Shown piece after piece: positions 57,140-64,000 of a DNA stretch of 64,000 nt. The notes under the pieces are model-generated. The model worked only from the letters and a program-made list of their open reading frames with translations. It searched no databases and was not told the DNA's origin. How positions within the stretch are numbered: the first letter of the stretch is position 1; each line of letters begins with the position of its first letter. Both the position numbers and the translations under genes were made by a program. This stretch comes from Phanerochaete sordida (lineage: Eukaryota > Basidiomycota > Agaricomycetes > Polyporales > Phanerochaetaceae). The stretch is from NCBI GenBank assembly GCA_019973155.2, contig BPQB01000009.1:310001-374000 (forward strand), given 5' to 3'.

Positions 57140-60010
57140 CATCGCGTGGACATCTCGCCTATCCGCCTGCTGGTATGTTGTCATCGCGCTTGCTACTCAT
57201 TAACATCTCTCTCACGGTCACCTTCTAGGCATTTGATTTTGCGTTCTCCGCTGTTATTTATCGTGAAGATAGTCTATCTCCCTTCGAATCAGACGCTGCG
57301 GTGATTCTCGAGTTCATTTCTGGGACGGTCGCATCCTGCGCGCCACATGCATGCGACTACTGGAGTCTTCGGCAGCCTTCGATGCATCGTTGCAATGTCA
57401 AGTAGCGACGCGGTCTCACGCACGATGAGACCCTACTCAGATCAGCCCAGCTGCGTATAGTGGATGACTTCCCGTAAGCCCTGAGGCAATAATAATAGCG
57501 AAAGCAGCGGGGGAAAGGGCCATCGGACCTTGGATGCCTGGATCGGCACGACCGGCAGGGCCTATGCGGGTCGAATTCTCGGGCCTGAGAGCAGCTGGCA
57601 AGAGTCTGCGACGGCGCCTTCGTCCCGACTTGCGGGCGTGAATCCCTTGGCGCATCAGCTCCGAGTCCGAGGAGGACGTACACAACGAGCTGCCGTTGCT
57701 GCCTCGACAAACGAAAGAGTTGTGAACTCTACCAGGGCTCTAAGAGACCTGTACAGTCATTCGGAGATAACTTCGAAAAAAATCGATCTGTGTCGTCTGA
57801 GCCCAACCGCGCGACGCATACCGTGGGCGGCCATCCGAGAGCGTTGCGCGACGGTATCGAGCCGGTGCGAGGCTCCCCAATGATCAATCCCTCCTCGCCC
57901 CATGGTCATGTAACTCGAAATGGCTCCAATAATGCACTAGAGCTTAGCCGCATCATGCAAAGCGTACACGTTCATGAGGAGGGTGGTGAGAAGTCGACCG
58001 CAGCTTGACCGGACGTGCTCATGCATGAGTACATAGATTGTGCGTAAACATGCGGGTTAGATGTATGCGCGAAGATGTAGCAGCAGCTCTGAAATCGAAG
58101 GGGCGGATCTGACCTTCCCGGTCTTCACGGCGTACATTTTATTGCACTGGGTGCTTCTCGAGTCGAAAAGGATTTGTGAAAGCGGGGATCTTGTGCTAAG
58201 CGAGGGCGATTCCATTGGCTGAGAGCCTCAGACTGCTACGGCGCTCAGCAGGGTTGAGAGGACGCGCTGTACTTTCGTCAGGACGCTGGTACCCAGCTCG
58301 CTCAGAGTCTGGCATTCGGAGTCCGCTGCTACCTTACCAGGGCGAGGACAGCCCAATTCTGTCCAGATTCTGACGTGCCGAGGACGTGCCGACCCGCGAT
58401 TATTCGTTCTGAAGCTTTTATTATTCATTTGAGGCTTACGGGAAGTCATCCAGTGTACTACTATCATGACGACCGAGTGACGTGATTTCTTTCTGCCGTA
58501 AGCTAGAGTTCTATTCTCAACGTCGTGTTGTAATTTCAGCATGTTGTTCGCAATTAATATCAAGATGCCGGTTGACACGCTAGTAGCATCTACGAGAGAC
58601 GAGTTTCATTCAGCAATGACGAAGCAAGGTGTCGAGCTCAAGCTACGATCCGATGCTGCACATCCAACGCGGCGCCGGAAGTTGCTCAAGCGAGGATGGT
58701 CGTCCGAATCGGCGTCGGCGTGGAGCAAGACGCAGCCACAGCTCAGAGCCTATCTGCTGCTGCGGAACACTAACATCTTTGTTGTTAGTTCGCACCGCTG
58801 GCTAGCATATGGTGCTGCCAAGTACAGCTCGTGGGGACCGTGTACCGCTGCAACCTTCAGCCTCGGGCGACTTTTTTGGTAATAAACTGGCCATTTTGGG
58901 GCGCGACGGGCCGCCCTGTGCACCTGAGCTGGACATCCTGAATACCGCCTCGGCCATCGATCCCAGCTTCTTTGCGTTGGCGGCACTCGGGACCGATTAC
59001 GAGAGGCAAGCAGGCATGTGAACGCGGGGTCGGTGGGACGCTGATTGCGGCAGCTGGCCTGCGACAAGCAGCGGCCCTGCGCGGACGGGGCTGTCGGGCA
59101 TGCTGGTCCATGCGCAGGGCGGCGGATCGCGTGCAGTGCTTGCCTTACGGGTGTCAAGGGCGGCCTTGTACTCTGCGCGCCGGGCCTGCAGGGTGAGATC
59201 GCGTTTGCGTTCTCGGCGGGCGGTGGGAACGCTTTGCACGCACGCGCCCAAAGCGGGAGGCGAGCGTGGTGTGCACTGGGCGCACGCCGCGTTCTAGACT
59301 GTGCGATAGCCAGCTGGCCGAGCGGGCGAGCAGAGGCCCAAATGGCGAGAACGCCTCGCGAGTGATAACGCCGCTGGGCGTCCGTTGGGAGCCTCGGTCG
59401 ACGTTCTGTGGTGGAATACGCATTGTCAGGTGCGAGCGAATGCGGACTGCGGCAGTTGTCTGATTGTACGGTGGCAATTGCATGATGGAATATGGAGACG
59501 TTGGGCATGGTACGTGTCTGAGGATGGCAGAAAGACGTCTTGTTCTGATTGCAATTTGGGCCGTCTGTGTGTATGATCCCATCCGGCGATGCCAGGGCCT
59601 CTCTCGCCCAGGGCACACGGCGAAAAAAAGCCAGACAAAAAAGCGGCAGAAAAAGCGGGGAGCGTCGGGTGTGTTCAGGCTGTTTTGCTGCTGTTGATAC
59701 GCGGTTGTCGAGTGAACGAGGAATTTTGGATTAGGCGAGGGACGTAGACAGACGAACCTTGTATAATTGACAGCGTCCGCTTCCAGCCCTTCCTTTTCGT
59801 GGTTGATCTTCCACCTGCCCCATCTCCCTCTCCTTCGCACTGCCACCATCTTCCCCCGTCCGACCGACCACGGGGGGCAGTTGCAAGACACCATCTCCCT
59901 CCACGACCTGGCAACCCCGTCGACGCCTCTAACGACCGAAAGGATTTGCTTCCGCCCGCAGAAGAGAGACCTTTCGTCCCTCGCCGCTTCTCGCTGACAC
60001 CCACTACGAC
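57140..60010. other. 2.9 kb intergenic
   Basis: Largest gene-free stretch inside the window. A 288-codon minus frame at 58750-59616 has no domain or codon pattern supporting it. An A-rich stretch lies at ~59622-59660. The 60-kb gene's pyrimidine-rich leader occupies ~59790-60010. Confidence 0.45.
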
Positions 60011-62435
60011 ATGACCACGCAGTCCGCCACACAGTCCTTGCCCTCCTTTGCTCAGACGTTTGGAACGCCCTCTTTGAACCGGATCCCTGAGATGAATAAC
60101 TCCCTTCCTCCTATCCACCATCGCACCTCCCCCGATCAGTCTCCTCAGGTCGCCCAGTCGCAGCACTCGAGTCGGGACTCGGCGAAACCGCCCAGTAACA
60201 AGAAGCGATTGCATTCAGAGGCAGTGGCAGCAGACAAGGGAGAGGAGATGGCAGGCTCAGAGTACGTCCACTCATGCCACTCGCCCGCCGCCAGACGGAT
60301 GCTTATGGGCTATTCACTCGTTTGTCAACTGCAGTCGCCGATCTCCGCGGCCAGTTGTGAGGGTCAAACAAGAGACGGAAGCCGAGTCCCTCCCCTCTCC
60401 ACCTGTGGTCGGGCCGAGTTTGCAGCAGAGACAATTCAGGGAGGACACTGACACCCCATCATCTTCCTCTGCGTCACCAAACCCCTCCAAGAAACGGCGA
60501 GTCACGATTAGCGGCATAAACACAGACGTGAGGCGGCCCTCTGTCGACAACGGTATCTCTCCAGTCGTTATGGGCTTCACGATTCGTGGTGACGACCCTA
60601 AGGAGCTGGACACCGTAAAGTCCATGATAAGCCTGAAACAGCAGCAGCAGGCTCTAATCGAGCAGAGGAGGGGCAGTACAGCAGGCATGCCGGCACCAAC
60701 GGCACCCCCTGAGGTGAACGTCGTCAACGCTCCCTCATCTGACGACCGCCCGCCATCCTCTGCGAAGACCGCTCCTCCCAGGGTTGGAAGACGCAGTCCC
60801 AACCCCGCCGCCTCAGCGATCTCTGGTGGGCAGCGACGATCGATTGTTGCCGGGTCATCTGGCGCACCCCCACAAGCCATGTCCTCGTCATCGCGTCAAC
60901 CCAGTCCTCCTCCGCCGACTTCCGCAACCGGATCGGCACACAGGACTCAATCGCACTCCCACCCGCCGCCCCGGCCTGCGACAGACTCTCCGCCGACACA
61001 TACGCACTTGCACCCTTCCCAGGCATCCGCCTCGAGCAATCCCGCGGGTGGGAGTAACGCCCTGCCACCCCCGTCCATCAGCTTCGCCCGGCGGCGTGCC
61101 AGCCGTCAACTCACAGCAGGCGGCAAGGGCAAGCCGGCAGACATCGTCATTAACCCGCGCGCGACTGTAGAAGGCCATTTCCAGCCGTCGATTCAAAGTG
61201 CGCCGCCCGTCTCGCGCTCGGGCTCCGACGCAGGCATCTCCCGATACACGTCGATGGCGCTGCCGAGCCTGCCCCCTGTCATGCAGACGGGACAGGCTGT
61301 CAAGCGGTATTCGAATGGCCAGGTGCCGCCGACACCCACTCGATTGGGGATGTCGCGGCACTCGGTGGCTGGCAGCGGCGCAGCAGGCATCAGCGGCCGA
61401 TCGCCCCCTACGGCGTCGATCCCCATCTCATCGAATCTGGTACCGCCAACGCCCGCCTCCTTGCACCATCCGGGTTACACTGGGGAGAAATCGGCGTTTT
61501 TGGCGCCGTTCGAGATGTTCTACGACGCCTTGGCGGACTCGAAGCACCTGAAGACGTGGCTGACAGAGCAGCTGAAGAAGTCTAGCGCGTTCATGGCGAA
61601 CCTGGAGCGTCAGCAGGCACATATGGAGGACATGGTGAGCAGCATGGTCGAGAAGAAGATGTCGGTCATGCGGGAGGAGGTCTACGGCCTGCGCGTTCGT
61701 ATCGACGAGCTCGAGACGGCGCTGCGCATGGCCAAGGTCCAGGGATACAGCCCGAACATGGCACACAAGCAGAAGGGCAAGCCGAACGGATACCAGGGCG
61801 CGAGCCCGACGGTGGCGCCCGTCGCACCAGAAAGCTACACCTTCCCGCCCGTCGACTCCCACATCCGCCGTCCTGAGCCCGTGCGGCGCGTCTCCTCGCC
61901 CGGCAGCGAAGGCCCCAGCTTCCCGAACTCGCAGGCGGCGTCGCCCGTGCCGTTCGACGCCAACCGCCGGCTGTCCGTCTCCGCGACGCGGCTCGACCCG
62001 CACCCGCACCCGCCGCCGCACGCGACGCACGCGGCGCACGGCACGCGCGCGTCGATCTCGTACCTGCCGCCGCGCGAGCGCGAGCTCCCGCCGCACGCGT
62101 TCCCGCCGCACCACCACGGCGCGAAGGGCAGCTGGTCGCCCGTCGGCACGAAGACGACGCTGCCGACGTCCTCGACGCGCTCCTCGCTCAGCCACACGAC
62201 GCTCGGCGCGCCGGGGCCCTCGACGCTGCCCGAGCGGCCGGGCCTCGCGCGCCGCGCGAGCGGCGAGCGCCCCGGGCGCATGCACCCGCCCGAGAAGCGG
62301 CGCGCGAGCCGCTCGCCCGACGCCGACGAGGACGCGCGCGCGGAGCGCGGCCCGCCCGCGCACCTGCTCGAGCAGCGCAGGGGCAGCGTGCCGGGCGACC
62401 GCGGGCGCCCGCGCTCGCCGATGGACGAGTCCTAA
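60011..62435 (+). CDS. 783-residue coiled-coil, largely disordered protein
   Basis: Exons 60011-60261 and 60335-62435. Not a named family to me. Features in order: N-terminal conserved-looking block QSLPSFAQTFGTPSLNRIP; basic KKRLHSE; VVRVKQE, a good sumoylation consensus (psi-K-x-E); KKRRVTISGINTDVRRPS, a possible nuclear signal; a Gln run; long Ser/Pro/Thr stretches; one structured segment at roughly residues 475-560 (FEMFYDALADSKHLKTWLTE, then QQAHMEDMVSSMVEKKMSVM and REEVYGLRVRIDELETAL) predicted as a coiled coil; then a His/Pro/Arg-rich tail. Likely nuclear, perhaps a transcriptional co-regulator, by inference only. The tail from 61980 onward has far higher GC3 than the first half. Confidence 0.75.
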
Positions 62436-64000
62436 GCCTGCGAAACGAAGCTGCCAATGTCACGACGTTACGAATCTTCCGGCTCGGGACTTTCTGCTCC
62501 TCGGCTCGTCATCTGTATCATAGCGGTCTCCGTCGCGTCATCCACCAAGCACCCGGACTCATCGCCCTGTTTTGGTTCCATGTATATCGGTCCCGTTCTC
62601 TTCTTGCTTGCGCCCCTTCGCCCAGTACATAGGTCTATGCCTGCTTCGTGTGCACTGCATTGAAAACTCTCGCGCGCCTGTCTCCCCCATGTCGCGGTCC
62701 ATGAAACAGCATTCCATTCGGTTGGTCTCGTTAGCTAGCTGTCGCCAATCTCTTCTTTGCTCTGTGTACCTCCAGCACTGTACGACTATGCACTACCACC
62801 GTTGTCCCCCGCCTGCGCGAGTATCCTTGTGAGTGCTGCGCGTGCGCAGCAGCGTGCCGTCCGTCGCGCCTGGCGAGTTGCTGGAACGCCGACCTTTGCC
62901 ACGGCAACGGCGCCGTCGCCACGCTGACCCTGCCTCCTGACAGAATTTGCGCCGATTTCAGCGCGAGCGCAAACCCCGCATTTTCCGGAGACGCAGGGGC
63001 AGCGCGCGCCGGCTCAACGTTTGCGCAGCGCGGGCGCCTGCGCCCAGTGCGCTCTCGAACGCGCCTCGCCCGCCCCGGCACGCCCTCCGCCCGCGCCGCC
63101 GCCCAGCGCCCCCTGGCTCTGCAGCTGCCTCCCGCGCAGCCCCTCGCCGCACACACGGCCGCCGCGCCGGGGCAGCCCGCACGCCCTGCCGTCGCTGTCG
63201 CGCGATGCAGACGCGGTAGGCGGCAGCGGCGCGCGCGGGGCACGCAGCGGGCGCGGCGCCGCTGCGGGTGCGCCGCGGTTGTGGACGTCTGTGGGGCCGC
63301 GCCGCGCGGGCACCTGGCGTGCGCGTGCCCGGGGCGTGCCTGGGCGACTCGCCGCCGGGCTGCGCGTTGCCGTGCCAACGCGCGCGCACCCGGGAGATCG
63401 ACCGTCCGGGGAGTGTGTCCGTGCTTGGCCGCCCCCCGGCGCGACGCTGGCCCGGGCTCGCGACGATCGATGTGCGAGTGCGTCGTGGGTGCGCAGGGCG
63501 GGCGTGGGCGTGGTGTGGGCTGTGGGCTGCCTGCGGACGCGGCGCGAGGTGCGTGGCGCAGGAGGGCGGCATCTGGCGGGTGGTTTTGCCGGTACGCTGT
63601 GCTCGAGTGGCGGCTGCAAGTCTACGAGTTGAGGGTTTCACTGAACCTCAATAGTTAGCAGGCTCGTGGCCTTGAAGATGTGCCACTCATAGCCAAACTA
63701 CGATGACAAACTAGGTGAGTATGAAGGCTATCCAGGCAATCGAGATGCGGCGCACCGTCGCCACTGATGATCCTCCGCTAGCTGAAGCTGACGACGTATC
63801 GTCGGCTGGCTAAATCGACCACAACGCTTTGAATGATCAGCAGCTGCGCTTGTCCCAGACGATGATAAGTACGGTACGATTTGCCCTCGACGCTGTCAGG
63901 CACACTTTGCTGGTTCGGCCGACGTCGATGTTCTGATTGTTTTGATCCCAGGCTAGGGATCATGTCGATCTGTTGAAGTGTAGTAGCGATTGCTGCGAGC
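62436..64000. other. terminal intergenic region with GC-rich island
   Basis: Bases ~62870-63640 are extremely GC-rich and open in nearly all frames on both strands, producing Arg/Ala-rich translations without domains. The flanks are ordinary. No gene is supported before the right edge. Confidence 0.5.

Noticed and set aside
58750..59616. 288-codon minus-strand open frame
   Set aside because: Low-complexity basic translation, no recognisable domain, competing frames open on the other strand.
1..64000. tRNA genes, rRNA, CRISPR arrays, transposon ends
   Set aside because: Scanned by eye for B-box-like GGTTCGA[AG]TCC on both strands, repeated spacers and terminal repeats; nothing convincing. 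A tRNAscan or repeat search would be decisive.

Overview
The window is nuclear DNA from a filamentous basidiomycete, most likely an Agaricomycete. The evidence is high GC, dense ~50-60 nt introns with GT(A/G)(C/A)GT donors and CTNAC-type branch regions, and gene content typical of the group (paired F-box/leucine-rich proteins, a KNH-type GPI protein, a WSC protein, a lone P450, a Zn2Cys6 factor split over 18 exons). I support 24 protein-coding genes, one cut by the left edge. I found no tRNA, rRNA, CRISPR array or intact transposon. Exon chains were built by hand from splice sites and checked for frame at every junction.

Layout. 1-12 kb: a truncated PPR-like gene (-), then GRASP (+), a duplicated EthD-like protein (+), CDC37 (+), an AAGAB/p34-type adaptin-binding protein (-) and an unknown all-phase-0-intron gene (-). 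12-23 kb: two F-box genes (+ and -) and a 1006-residue Red1-like zinc-finger protein (-). 23-25 kb: two secreted cell-surface genes in tandem (-), a KNH/GPI protein and a double-psi beta-barrel protein. 27-36 kb: BZZ1 (F-BAR, C1, two SH3; 20 exons, +), the CAF1/POP2 deadenylase (+) and a CENP-B-type DNA-binding protein (-). 36-49 kb is compact housekeeping DNA: a UPF0390 protein (-) head-to-head with the complex I NDUFA9 subunit (+), TOM22 (+), a Zn2Cys6 transcription factor (+), SAS10/UTP3 (-) head-to-head with tRNA-splicing endonuclease subunit SEN54 (+), and a P450 (-). 53-62 kb: a WSC-domain secreted protein (+), the histone acetyltransferase RTT109 (+) and a long coiled-coil/disordered protein (+).

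Functional themes are ordinary for a euchromatic arm: secretory pathway and cell surface (GRASP, AAGAB, KNH, DPBB, WSC, BZZ1), RNA metabolism (Red1-like, CAF1, SAS10, SEN54), mitochondria (NDUFA9, TOM22, PPR) and chromatin/transcription (RTT109, Zn2Cys6, CENP-B type). The genes do not form a biosynthetic or defence cluster. The most unusual signals are in gene architecture: two 6-nt microexons in the Zn2Cys6 gene (one encodes a zinc-binding cysteine), a possible 13-nt poison exon in the same gene, a tandem acceptor in SEN54 where one choice gives an immediate stop, a 32-nt intron in NDUFA9, two short divergent promoters, and two very GC-rich gene-free islands.
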